NCBI GenBank assembly: GCA_902797435.1
Contig: CADBSV010000004.1
Coordinates: 1-38,176, forward strand
Source of the DNA: an uncultured Bacteroidia bacterium
Lineage (GTDB): Bacteria; Bacteroidota; Bacteroidia; Bacteroidales; UBA932
Length of the DNA stretch: 38,176 nucleotides
Direction of reading: 5' to 3'
Under the pieces are notes generated by a model. The model was not told the DNA's origin, did no database searches, and worked only from the letters and a program-made list of their open reading frames with translations. Shown here piece by piece: positions 1 through 7,723 of the stretch. Position 1 is the stretch's first letter. Each line of letters starts with the position of its first letter. Position numbers and translations under genes: made by a program.

Positions 1-5
1 CTTTT

Positions 6-78
6 CGGGATGTAGCGCAGTTGGTAGCGCACTACGTTCGGGACGTAGGGGTCGCTCGTTCGAGTCGAGTCATCCCGA
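6..78 (+). tRNA. tRNA-Pro, anticodon CGG
   Basis: A complete cloverleaf can be folded by eye. The acceptor stem CGGGATG (6-12) pairs with CATCCCG (71-77), with discriminator A78. The D-arm has GCGC/GCGC, the anticodon stem is CTACG/CGTAG, and the 7-nt loop TTCGGGA holds anticodon CGG at 39-41, which reads proline codon CCG. The T-arm is GCTCG/CGAGT with loop TTCGAGT. CCA is not encoded. A hairpin terminator follows directly. Confidence 0.95.
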
Positions 79-83
79 CAAAA

Positions 84-133
84 AAAAAGAGGTTGACCGA
101 AAAGTCTATACGACTTGAGGTCATCCTCTTTTT
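84..133. terminator. Hairpin terminator after tRNA-Pro, probably bidirectional
   Basis: The arms at 84-98 and 119-133 form a 15-bp stem with a single T-T mismatch; the outer part pairs an A-run with a T-run. On the plus strand it ends in five T and would terminate the tRNA transcript. On the minus strand it ends in eight T (opposite 81-88) and would stop anything transcribed leftward out of the repeat array. Its right arm and the following TGTAT resemble the hairpin at 758-798. Confidence 0.8.
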
Positions 134-210
134 GTATTTATGAATAGCCGTTCAATCCCGTATTCTCGGCAAACTACAGCCGTAATCTTGTCTCCGAAAT
201 GACATTCTGG

Positions 211-719
211 AGGACCGGGGAGGCCGGGGTGCAGGGAGGGGTGGTTTTGCTCCCGGAAGGGTTCGCAGAGATGAGCCGGGGTGCAGAGAGGCCCCGTTTT
301 GCTCCTGGAAGGGCTCGCAGAGATGTGCCGGGGTGCAGGGAGGCCCGTTTTGCTCCCGGAAGGGCTCGCAGAAAGTGGCTGGGGTGCAGGGAGGGGTGGT
401 TTTGCTCCCGGAAGGGCACGCAGAGAAGGGTCGGGGTGCAGGGAACCCCGTTTTGCTCCCGGAAGGGTTCGCAGAGAGTGGCCGGGGTGCAGGGAGGCCC
501 GTTTTGCTCCCCGGTGGGCGCTCGGAGAGGCCCCGGGGCGCAGGGAGGCCCCGGGGTGCAGGGAGGCCCGTTTTGCACCCGGAAGGGTTCGCAGAGAGGC
601 CCCGGGGTGCAGGGAGGCCCGTTTTGCTCCCCGGTGGGCGCTCGGAGAGTCCCGGGGTGCAGGGAACCCCGTTTTGCTCCCGGGAGAGCTCGGAGAGAGG
701 CCCCGTGTGGTGCAGGGAG
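211..719. repeat. Degenerate ~51-bp tandem repeat array, about 10 units, no credible gene
   Basis: Ten near-full units start at 226, 278, 330, 381, 433, 484, 553, 604, 654 (50-52 bp each), with a truncated 18-bp unit at 535-552 and partial units at 211-225 and 705-719. Each begins GGGGTGCAG, keeps an invariant GTTTTGC core and usually continues with CTCCCGGAAGGG and CGCAGAGA. Units differ at three places: after GCAGGGA (AGGCCCG, AACCCCG or AGGGGTGG forms), at the GGAA or GGTG loop, and in the last 6-8 bases. Short inverted repeats occur in most units (GGGA.../TCCC and CCC-GGAA-GGG). Lengths of 50-52 bp shift the frame from unit to unit, so open frames on both strands reflect GC-rich sequence lacking stops rather than a protein. 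Positions 134-210 and 720-757 hold nothing I recognise. The stretch 134-843 is therefore noncoding as far as I can tell. Confidence 0.85.
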
Positions 720-757
720 CTGAATGGCTCGTGATGATGAGCCCTCCCGAAGGAAAG

Positions 758-798
758 AAGAGGCCGGCTAAAAATAACTTTTTAGTCAGCCTCTTTTT
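758..798 (+). terminator. Hairpin terminator right of the repeat array
   Basis: The sequence around AGAGGCCGGCTAAAAA (759-774) pairs with TTTTTAGTCAGCCTCT (779-794) across a TAAC loop, with one mismatch and one wobble, and is followed by a run of T to 799. The T-run is better on the plus strand, where the only upstream sequence is the repeat array. On the minus strand it could also serve the porin operon, which ends at 844, but there the tract is the weaker CTTCTTT. Confidence 0.7.
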
Positions 799-843
799 TG
801 TATGTATGTAAACATCCGGGACTTTAACCCGGCTGTGAAATAA

Positions 844-1899
844 TTACCAGCGGATGTAGGTCTGAAGCCAGATTTCGTTGTAATTGGGGCTGGGAATGTT
901 CTTCTGGTCAACGTGGTGACGGTACTCCAACTGGAAGTTGAGATTCTTGTGGAGACGGAAATTGGCTGCACAGGAATACATGTCATGGCTGGTGGAGGCG
1001 GTAGCGTCTGCGCGGAACTCATCCCACTTGGCGTAAACCTTGAGCCAGGGCTGCACGGGAACACCGACGGTCACATAAAGGGCATCCGCGGCGCCGCTTT
1101 CCTCGATTTCACCTGCAACCGCATGGGCATACTCGCTGCGGAACGTCCAGTTGTTCCAGTCGTACTTCACGCCGTAGCTGAGGCGCTCACGCTTGAGAGT
1201 CTTGAGAGTGGTGCCACCGCTGACCCAGTTGCCCTTCCAGCCGAACACGCCAACCCACAGGCCCTTGAGGGGCTGGAGCTGAAGGGTGCCGATCACATCC
1301 TTCTGGCTGTTGGCATCGGTAAGGTTGATTCCCTGACCGTTGTAAACACCTATCTGATAGTGGAAGAGACGGTGCTGGTCTTCGCCGATGGGGAAAAGGT
1401 CGCCCTGGATCTGAAGACCCTGGTCACGTCCGCCCATGTTGGCTTCGCCGAGACGGTCGCCCATTCCTGCCATCTTCTTGACGAGGAGGGAAAAATCTCC
1501 GACACCCACATCCCAGGGATTCATCGGGTTCTCGAAAGTAAAGGCCCTCTTGAACTGGCCCATCTTCACGGAGAACTCCTTGTATTTCGCCCATTCGATG
1601 TAGAAATCCTTCACATGGGGAGCGTCGCCCGCGAACTGAAGCTGCACGCGGTAGTTGAAATCAGTAAAGATGCTGCCGTCAACATAGGCGCGGATGAGCC
1701 TGCATCCGAACCCGGGGCCGTCATTGGCGCCTTCCTTGTCACTGTACTTGTAGGAGCCGATTATATATGCGCCCACCTTGGGGGTGCTCATGAATCCGGT
1801 CTGCTTGTAACCGTAATCGGCCGGTGTCGCCTGCTGTTCCTGCGCAAAAGCGAAGACTGATGCACAGAGAAGTGCTGCGATTGCAAAAAACTTTTTCAT
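844..1899 (-). CDS. Outer-membrane porin, OprO/OprP-like
   Basis: The 351-residue protein begins with a signal peptide (MKKFFAIAALLCASVFAFAQ) and then shows alternating aromatic/polar segments typical of beta-strands, ending in an aromatic residue (YIRW), the usual signal of outer-membrane barrels. The body, with motifs such as YRVQLQFAG, FYIEWAKY, VKMGQFKRAF and LEYRHH, resembles the phosphate-selective porin OprO/OprP family common in Bacteroidales; real substrate specificity cannot be read from sequence. It starts 18 bp after the DASS symporter stop, so the two are probably cotranscribed, which suggests the porin admits the anion that the inner-membrane symporter takes up. A small hairpin (816-832) and the terminator at 758-798 follow. 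Confidence 0.8.
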   Translation of the reverse strand: MKKFFAIAALLCASVFAFAQEQQATPADYGYKQTGFMSTPKVGAYIIGSYKYSDKEGANDGPGFGCRLIRAYVDGSIFTDFNYRVQLQFAGDAPHVKDFYIEWAKYKEFSVKMGQFKRAFTFENPMNPWDVGVGDFSLLVKKMAGMGDRLGEANMGGRDQGLQIQGDLFPIGEDQHRLFHYQIGVYNGQGINLTDANSQKDVIGTLQLQPLKGLWVGVFGWKGNWVSGGTTLKTLKRERLSYGVKYDWNNWTFRSEYAHAVAGEIEESGAADALYVTVGVPVQPWLKVYAKWDEFRADATASTSHDMYSCAANFRLHKNLNFQLEYRHHVDQKNIPSPNYNEIWLQTYIRW

Positions 1900-1917
1900 T
1901 GTATTGTCGTTGATAAA

Positions 1918-3366
1918 TTATGCGAACGGGAATATCTTGGTGAGCCAGAAGAATCCGAAGACAAATCCGACCACGCCGATTATGATGCCCACCTTGGACA
2001 TGTCCTTGGTCTCCACGAGACCGGTGGAAGCGGCTATGGCATTCGGAGGTGTGGAGATGGGGAAGCACATTGCAATGGATGCGCATACCGCTATGAACAC
2101 TATCATCGCCTTGGTGCCTCCGAGAGCGAGGAACGCGGCATTGTTGGCTGCTGCGGGATCGGCCATTCCTTCGGCTACCACTATAAGTATAGGTATGAGC
2201 AGCGCCGCGGTTGCGGAGTTGCTGATGAAGTTGGAGAGGAAGTAGCAGATGAGTCCCGCGATAACGAGAACCACTACCACCGACATGCTTCCGAACGGTA
2301 TGGCCTCGATGAGAACCTTTGCAAGTCCGGTTCCCTGAAGTGCAGTACCGAGGGCGAATCCTCCGGCTACAAGCCAAAGAACGCTCCAGTTGATGGCCTT
2401 GATGTCTTCCTTGGTGAAGATGCCGAGCATGGTAAGCAGGGCGAGAGGAATGAGGGCCACCACGTTGGAATTGACCTTATGGACGGCCTCGGTCATCCAG
2501 AGGAGTATCGTACCGAGGAAAATTACCCATACCGCATAATACTTCCAGTCTTTATCGGCCTTGTTTTCGGGAATCTCAAGAACAACCTCCTTGGCCTTGA
2601 AGGGGAAGAAGAACTGCAGGAGAACCCAAGCGAATGCAATCATTATGATTACGTAAGGCACCATGTGGAGCATCCACGCGCCGAAACCTATCTCAGCCCC
2701 GGCATCTGCGAGAAACCTCACCGCCGTCGCGTTGGGAGGCGTGCCGATAGGAGTTCCTATACCACCGATATTGGCGGCAACCGGTATTGCCAGCGCCAGG
2801 CCTACCCTACCGCGGTCGTCCTTGGGAAGAACTGCAAGCACAGGGGCGAGGAAAGCCAGCATCATGGCAGCCGTAGCGGTGTTGCTCATGAACATCGAGA
2901 AGATGCTGATGACAATCAGGAAGCCGAGCAGGACCATGCGTGGCTTTTTGCCGAAAGGCTTGAGAAGCACCCTTGCGAGGGTGACGTCGAGCCCGTATTT
3001 CTCGGCCACTATGGCCAGCACGAAACCGCCCATGAAGAGCATCACCACCGGATCGGCGAAAGATGCCATAAGCTGCTTATAATCCACCAGTTTGCCCGCC
3101 TCAGGGGTGCAGAGGAAACCCAGCCCCTTGTTGGAGACAGTAAGCAGGGAAAGCACGATTACCAGCAGCGAAGTCGTCCAGTTGGGGATTATTTCAAAAA
3201 TCCACATGAGGGCGGCAAATACAAAAAGGGCGATTACCCTCTGCTGGGTAGCGGTGAGTGCGGAAATGCCGAAGAATGACGTGGGCACCGCAAGAAGGAA
3301 GACCGTGACTACGAGCACAAGGGGCAGGAGCACACAGTACTTTACATTGAATTTCTGAGTAGCCAT
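1918..3366 (-). CDS. DASS/SLC13-family sodium:anion symporter
   Basis: This 482-residue polytopic membrane protein belongs to the divalent anion:sodium symporter family (CitT/INDY/SdcS relatives), which imports di- or tricarboxylates or sulfate with Na+. Both halves of the inverted-repeat fold carry the signature: FMSNTATAAMM with SNT at 161-163, and FISNSATAALLIP with SNS at 382-384. Each half also has the partner loop (GTPIGTPPNATA in the first, ISTPPNAIAAS around 434-441). Length is normal for the family. It follows a terminator for gdhA and precedes the porin by 18 bp. Being next to glutamate and 2-oxoglutarate enzymes, a C4-dicarboxylate substrate is a reasonable inference, but sulfate or citrate is not excluded. 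Confidence 0.88.
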   Translation of the reverse strand: MATQKFNVKYCVLLPLVLVVTVFLLAVPTSFFGISALTATQQRVIALFVFAALMWIFEIIPNWTTSLLVIVLSLLTVSNKGLGFLCTPEAGKLVDYKQLMASFADPVVMLFMGGFVLAIVAEKYGLDVTLARVLLKPFGKKPRMVLLGFLIVISIFSMFMSNTATAAMMLAFLAPVLAVLPKDDRGRVGLALAIPVAANIGGIGTPIGTPPNATAVRFLADAGAEIGFGAWMLHMVPYVIIMIAFAWVLLQFFFPFKAKEVVLEIPENKADKDWKYYAVWVIFLGTILLWMTEAVHKVNSNVVALIPLALLTMLGIFTKEDIKAINWSVLWLVAGGFALGTALQGTGLAKVLIEAIPFGSMSVVVVLVIAGLICYFLSNFISNSATAALLIPILIVVAEGMADPAAANNAAFLALGGTKAMIVFIAVCASIAMCFPISTPPNAIAASTGLVETKDMSKVGIIIGVVGFVFGFFWLTKIFPFA

Positions 3367-3387
3367 AGGCCAGGAGCGTTGTTATAC

Positions 3388-3419
3388 AAAAAAACAGCCG
3401 CTTTCATGGAAAGCGACTG
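3388..3419 (-). terminator. Intrinsic terminator of gdhA
   Basis: On the minus strand the arms CAGTCGCTTTC (3419-3409) and GAAAGCGGCTG (3405-3395) form an 11-bp stem with one G-T wobble and a 3-nt loop, followed by seven T (3394-3388). It lies 32 bp after the gdhA stop and separates the kor/gdh genes from the symporter and porin genes. Confidence 0.88.
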
Positions 3420-3451
3420 CAAATTTAGCAAATATTTTGAGTTATTGGCCC

Positions 3452-4798
3452 TTACACAAGCCCCTGCTCCAGCATGGCCTGTGCGACCTTCATGAATCCG
3501 GCGATATTCGCTCCCTTCACATAGTCCACGCTGCCGTCAGGAAGCGTTCCATAGCGGACGCACTGGTCGTGGATAGCGGCCATTATGTGATGAAGACGCT
3601 CGTCCACCTCGGATGCCGTCCAGCTGATATGCTCGGCATTCTGAGTCATCTCGAGACCTGACGTGGCCACACCTCCGGCATTGACGGCCTTGCCCGGAGC
3701 GAAGAGCATTCCGCCTTCGTGCTGCATCCAGTGGATGGCGTCCGCCTGACAGCCCATGTTGGAGATTTCAAACACCGCCCAGCAGCCGTTCGATTTGAGC
3801 TGTTTTGCATCTTCGAGGCTTAGCTCGTTCTGGAATGCGCTCGGGAAAGCGATGTCAACCGGGACGCTCCAGCTCTTCTTGCCGGGAGTGAACACCGCCT
3901 TGCCGGGGAACTTCACGGCCATATCCTCAACCCTGTTACGGTTGGAGGCACGCATCTGGAGCATGTAGTCTATCATCTCGTCGGTGATGCCGTCCGCTAT
4001 TTCGCACACTCCGTCGGGGCCGCTGATGGCCACGACCTTGGCGCCAAGCTGCTTGGCCTTCTTGGCTGCCCCCCAGGCGACGTTACCGAAACCGGACAGG
4101 GCCACTTTCTGCCCTGCAAGGTCCTTTCCTATCCTGGCCAGGGCAAGATGGGCGAAGTACATTGCGCCGTAACCGGTAGCCTCGGGACGCAGTATGCTTC
4201 CTCCCCAGGTCATTCCCTTGCCTGTAAGGACACCGGTATTGTACTGGCGGGCAAGCTTGCGGTACATGCCGTCGAGGTAGCCTATTTCACGGCCGCCCAC
4301 GCCCACATCTCCGGCAGGGACGTCCTCGTCGGGCCCTATGCAGCGCCAGAGCTCAAGCATGAAAGCCTGGCAGAAGCGCATTATCTCCTCGTTGCTCTTG
4401 CCGGTGGGGTCGAAGTCGGAACCGCCCTTGCCGCCGCCCATCGGAAGGGTGGTAAGGGCATTTTTGAAGGTCTGTTCGAAACCCAGGAACTTGAGCATCG
4501 AAGGAGTGACGGCGCGATGGAAACGGAGCCCTCCCTTGTAGGGGCCGATGGCGCTGTTGAACTGCACCCTGTAGCCGAGGTTGGTCTGAACCTCGCCGCG
4601 GTCGTCGGTCCACGTGACGCGGAAGGTGTAGATGCGGTCGGGTTCAACCATGCGCTCCACAATCTTCGCCTTTTCGAATTCGGGATGCTGATTGTAAACA
4701 TCTTCAATGCTTTCGAGCACTTCCTGCACTGCCTGCAGATACTCGCTTTCTCCAGGATGCTTTGCCTGGAGCATTGCCATTATTTCACTAGTTTTCAT
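3452..4798 (-). CDS. gdhA: NADP-type glutamate dehydrogenase
   Basis: Catalyses reversible reductive amination of 2-oxoglutarate to glutamate. The 448-residue length matches the hexameric family (GdhA of E. coli is 447). Visible features are GPYKGGLRFH (84-94) for substrate binding, PMGGGKGGSDFDP with the expected catalytic lysine at 124, VGVGGREIGYL, and a Rossmann segment GFGNVAWGAAKKAK. The gene starts 25 bp after korB, so the enzyme making or using 2-oxoglutarate and the one aminating it are probably cotranscribed. Its leader CACATAATCAATAATATG resembles that of korA. Assignment to the NADP form rests on family resemblance and was not tested. A strong terminator follows. Confidence 0.95.
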   Translation of the reverse strand: MKTSEIMAMLQAKHPGESEYLQAVQEVLESIEDVYNQHPEFEKAKIVERMVEPDRIYTFRVTWTDDRGEVQTNLGYRVQFNSAIGPYKGGLRFHRAVTPSMLKFLGFEQTFKNALTTLPMGGGKGGSDFDPTGKSNEEIMRFCQAFMLELWRCIGPDEDVPAGDVGVGGREIGYLDGMYRKLARQYNTGVLTGKGMTWGGSILRPEATGYGAMYFAHLALARIGKDLAGQKVALSGFGNVAWGAAKKAKQLGAKVVAISGPDGVCEIADGITDEMIDYMLQMRASNRNRVEDMAVKFPGKAVFTPGKKSWSVPVDIAFPSAFQNELSLEDAKQLKSNGCWAVFEISNMGCQADAIHWMQHEGGMLFAPGKAVNAGGVATSGLEMTQNAEHISWTASEVDERLHHIMAAIHDQCVRYGTLPDGSVDYVKGANIAGFMKVAQAMLEQGLV

Positions 4799-4823
4799 AT
4801 TATTGATTATGTGTGAGGTTCGG

Positions 4824-5843
4824 TTATTTTACTTCCCATGTACTGCCGCTGCGCAGCAGGTCGTCCATGCAATGTATGCTGCTCTTGGCCTTCACTTCCT
4901 CAACCTGGTCGCGGACGCCGTCGTCATAGGTGACGTCCTTTACGTCGCGGATGACTCCGAGCGCGACCGGGAAATCTGGATACTTCATGTCAGCCAGCAT
5001 CATCTGCACGCCCGGATTCTGGCAGTGGGCATCGTGGACAAGGATATCGTCCATGGTATAGCCGTCCTCTCCGATGGTAACCACCTTGAGCCCCATGCCG
5101 TCGAGGACAAGTCCCTTGTCACGGTTCTTTCCGAAAATCATCTTCTCGCCGTGACGGAGCACGATTGTGCGGTCGGCACGGACGGCGGGATCGGATATGT
5201 CGCGGTGGGCGCCGTCATTGAAGATGACGCAGTTGGTGAGCATCTCCATGACAGAAGTTCCGTCGTGATCGACAGCCGCAGTCATAATCTCCTGATTCAG
5301 TGCCATTTCCACATCCAGACTCCTTGCAAAGAAGGTGCCTTTGGCTCCAAGCACGAGGCTTCCCGGGTTGAACGGGTGCTCCACCGTGCCGTATGGGCTC
5401 GTCTTGGTTATGGCCCCGAACTTAGAGGTAGGCGAATACTGCCCCTTGGTGAGACCGTAAATCTGGTTGTTGAAGAGAAGGATGTTGATGTCTATATTGC
5501 GCCTGATGGCGTGGATGAAGTGGTTGCCGCCGATGGCAAGCGCATCGCCGTCGCCGCAGGCCTGCCATACCCTCAGATGGGGATTAGCGACCTTGATTCC
5601 TGTTGAGATGGCGGTGGCCCTTCCGTGAATCGAATGGAATCCGTAGGTGTCCATATAATACGGAAGACGGGAAGAGCAGCCTATGCCGCTCACCACCACA
5701 TAGCGTTCCTTTCCATAGCCGTGAGCCTCCGCCGCAACGGGCAGAGCCCTCTGCAGGGCTGCAAGGACGGCATGATCGCCGCAACCCGGGCACCAGCGGA
5801 CTTCCTGGTCAGACTTGAAATCCTTGAATGAAAGTGTTGCCAT
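4824..5843 (-). CDS. korB: 2-oxoglutarate:ferredoxin oxidoreductase, beta subunit
   Basis: The thiamine-diphosphate-binding subunit of the KorAB enzyme, which interconverts 2-oxoglutarate and succinyl-CoA using ferredoxin. At 339 residues it has the CPGCGDH motif (18-24), GCSSRLPYYMDTYG, the TPP/Mg motif CGDGDALAIGGNH followed by FNNQIYGLTKGQ, and a PTSKFGA segment, all typical of the KorB group rather than pyruvate:ferredoxin oxidoreductase. It starts 2 bp after the korA stop. No separate ferredoxin-like delta subunit is present, as expected for two-subunit KorAB enzymes. Exact 2-oxoacid specificity is inferred from subunit architecture and the adjacent gdhA. Confidence 0.92.
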   Translation of the reverse strand: MATLSFKDFKSDQEVRWCPGCGDHAVLAALQRALPVAAEAHGYGKERYVVVSGIGCSSRLPYYMDTYGFHSIHGRATAISTGIKVANPHLRVWQACGDGDALAIGGNHFIHAIRRNIDINILLFNNQIYGLTKGQYSPTSKFGAITKTSPYGTVEHPFNPGSLVLGAKGTFFARSLDVEMALNQEIMTAAVDHDGTSVMEMLTNCVIFNDGAHRDISDPAVRADRTIVLRHGEKMIFGKNRDKGLVLDGMGLKVVTIGEDGYTMDDILVHDAHCQNPGVQMMLADMKYPDFPVALGVIRDVKDVTYDDGVRDQVEEVKAKSSIHCMDDLLRSGSTWEVK

Positions 5844-5845
5844 GG

Positions 5846-7687
5846 CTAAATCTCCTTATTAATTGCTTCCACCAGTTCGTTAACGAGGAAAGGCTGTCCC
5901 TGCACCTTTCCGAAGGATACGATGTTCGCCTCCGGGAAGAGTCCGCTCAGATAGCGCGCGAACTGGCCGGAATTGAGTTCGCATACCAGGATTGTCCTGA
6001 AGTTCGCAAGGACTTTTCCGGTATTGCGGGGCACGGGCATGATGTAGTCGAAATGGGCACGGGAAACTGTCTTCCCGCTTTCGCGCACTTCGTTCACTGC
6101 CGAAAGGATGTGCCCGAACGTTCCGCCCCAGCCCACTACGAGCAGATCTCCCTCCTGCGGGCCGTCAACTTCGAGTTCGGGGATGAAATCCGCTATCTTC
6201 TGAACCTTCGCAGCACGCTCGTCAACCATCAGCTGATGGTTTGCGGGGTCGGAAGAGAGGACGCCTGCATGGTTCTTTTCGAGCCCGCCTACACGATGCT
6301 CGAACCCCTTCGTTCCGGGAATCGCCCACGAGCGGACCAGGGTTTCGGGATCCCTTTCAAAGGGATGGAACTTGCCGTCCTCGCCCAGTTTGGTTGCGAA
6401 TGGAGGTTTGATTTCTGGATAGTCCGCCATCGAGGGAATCCTCCATGGCTCGCTGCCGTTTCCAAGGAAGCCCTCCGAGAGAAGGATGACGGGGGTCATG
6501 TGCTCAAGGGCTATTTTAGCGGCGCTGAATGCCGCATCGAAACAGTTTGCGGGAGAATGGGCCGCCACCACAGGCAGGGGACATTCACCGTTGCGGCCGT
6601 AAATGGCCTGATCGAGGTCGGTCTGTTCGGTCTTCGTGGGGATGCCCGTGGAAGGGCCAGCCCTCTGGACGTCCACCACGACGAGCGGCAGTTCGGTCAT
6701 TACGGCCAGCCCGAGCGCTTCGCTCTTGAGGGAAAGGCCGGGACCGGAAGTGGTGGTTACGGCAAGGCTGCCGGCAAAGGACGCTCCGATTGCCGTGCAG
6801 ATGCCGGCGATTTCATCTTCCGCCTGTACGGTTTTGACTCCAAGGTACTTGTGAATCGCAAGCTCTTCGAGGATGGCAGTGGCAGGAGTAATGGGATAGG
6901 AGCCGCAGAAGAGGGGCAGGCCGCTCTTTTCGCTTGCCGCCATAAGTCCCCATGCCGTAGCCTGATTGCCGGTGATGTTGCGGTAAAGCCCCTTCTTTAG
7001 TTTTGCAGGAGCTATATGATAGGTGTCCGCCACCATCTGAAGATTGGACGCGTAGTAGTAGCCGTCCTTCAGAACCTTCTGGTTGGGAGCGATCACCTCC
7101 GGATGCTTCTTGGCGAATTTCTTTTCCAGATAGGTGAGGATGTAGTCCAGCGGCCTGTCGAAAATGAAACAGGCCATTCCAAGCGTGAACATGTTCTTGC
7201 ACTTGTCTATGGCCTTCTTGTCCATTCCGCTGTCCTTGAGGCTCTCCTCGGTGAGTGTGGTTATGGGAGCCACGACGAGATTGCGGTCGTCAACAGAGAG
7301 TTCCGTGAATGGATTGTCAGTGGTGAAGCCGGCCTTCTGCATCAGCGCCGGAGTGAAAGAATCCTCATCGACCAGTATGGTAGCGTTGCGCTTGCACCAC
7401 TTTGCATTGGCCTTGAGGGCCGCCGGATTCATTGCCACCAGCATGTCGCAGAAGTCGCCCGGGGTGTTGACGTCTCCGCTGCCTATGTGTACCTGGAAAC
7501 CCGAGACTCCGGAAACGGTGCCGTGAGGGGCGCGTATTTCTGCCGGATAATCGGGGAATGTGGAAAGTTCATTGCCGTAGATGGCGGACGTATTTGCAAA
7601 AAGAGTTCCGGTGAGCTGCATGCCGTCACCGGAATCTCCTGCAAATCTTATCACAACATCTTTGGCATCGATTACCTTGTGTTGCAT
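5846..7687 (-). CDS. korA: 2-oxoglutarate:ferredoxin oxidoreductase, fused gamma-alpha subunit
   Basis: The 613-residue subunit carries an N-terminal gamma domain (about 1-190: VIRFAGDSGDGMQLTG and a PDYPAEIRAPHGT segment) fused to an alpha domain starting near residue 230 (GNQATAWGLMAASEKSG, CGSYPITPATAILEELA), the usual arrangement of KorA. Together with KorB it makes a ferredoxin-dependent 2-oxoglutarate synthase/oxidoreductase. In anaerobic Bacteroidales such enzymes often run reductively to supply 2-oxoglutarate for glutamate; the neighbouring gdhA agrees with this. The gene begins 36 bp after the ompH stop and I see no TAnnTTTG promoter in that gap, so it may read through from ompH or use a promoter inside it. 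Confidence 0.92.
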   Translation of the reverse strand: MQHKVIDAKDVVIRFAGDSGDGMQLTGTLFANTSAIYGNELSTFPDYPAEIRAPHGTVSGVSGFQVHIGSGDVNTPGDFCDMLVAMNPAALKANAKWCKRNATILVDEDSFTPALMQKAGFTTDNPFTELSVDDRNLVVAPITTLTEESLKDSGMDKKAIDKCKNMFTLGMACFIFDRPLDYILTYLEKKFAKKHPEVIAPNQKVLKDGYYYASNLQMVADTYHIAPAKLKKGLYRNITGNQATAWGLMAASEKSGLPLFCGSYPITPATAILEELAIHKYLGVKTVQAEDEIAGICTAIGASFAGSLAVTTTSGPGLSLKSEALGLAVMTELPLVVVDVQRAGPSTGIPTKTEQTDLDQAIYGRNGECPLPVVAAHSPANCFDAAFSAAKIALEHMTPVILLSEGFLGNGSEPWRIPSMADYPEIKPPFATKLGEDGKFHPFERDPETLVRSWAIPGTKGFEHRVGGLEKNHAGVLSSDPANHQLMVDERAAKVQKIADFIPELEVDGPQEGDLLVVGWGGTFGHILSAVNEVRESGKTVSRAHFDYIMPVPRNTGKVLANFRTILVCELNSGQFARYLSGLFPEANIVSFGKVQGQPFLVNELVEAINKEI

Positions 7688-7723
7688 TATAGATTATGTG
7701 ATATGTAATTGGTTGTCTGTTGC

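Noticed and set aside
211-719. Array considered as a CRISPR array
   Set aside because: No constant repeat separated by unique spacers; the variation is spread through the unit, the period is 51 bp with truncated units, and no cas genes are in the window.
174-811. Several 130-176-residue open frames in three frames and on both strands of the repeat array
   Set aside because: Repeat units of 50, 51 and 52 bp shift the frame along the array and the sequence lacks stops because it is GC rich. No signal peptide, domain or conserved start is visible.
816-832. CCGGG-7 nt-CCCGG stem considered as a tRNA T-arm remnant (attachment-site scar)
   Set aside because: The loop lacks TTC, the flanks do not match the tRNA-Pro acceptor or any other tRNA arm, so it is only a small hairpin near the porin stop.
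3367-3450. Gap between gdhA and the symporter considered as a riboswitch or attenuator
   Set aside because: Apart from the terminator hairpin I see no second stem or anti-terminator that would support regulation.
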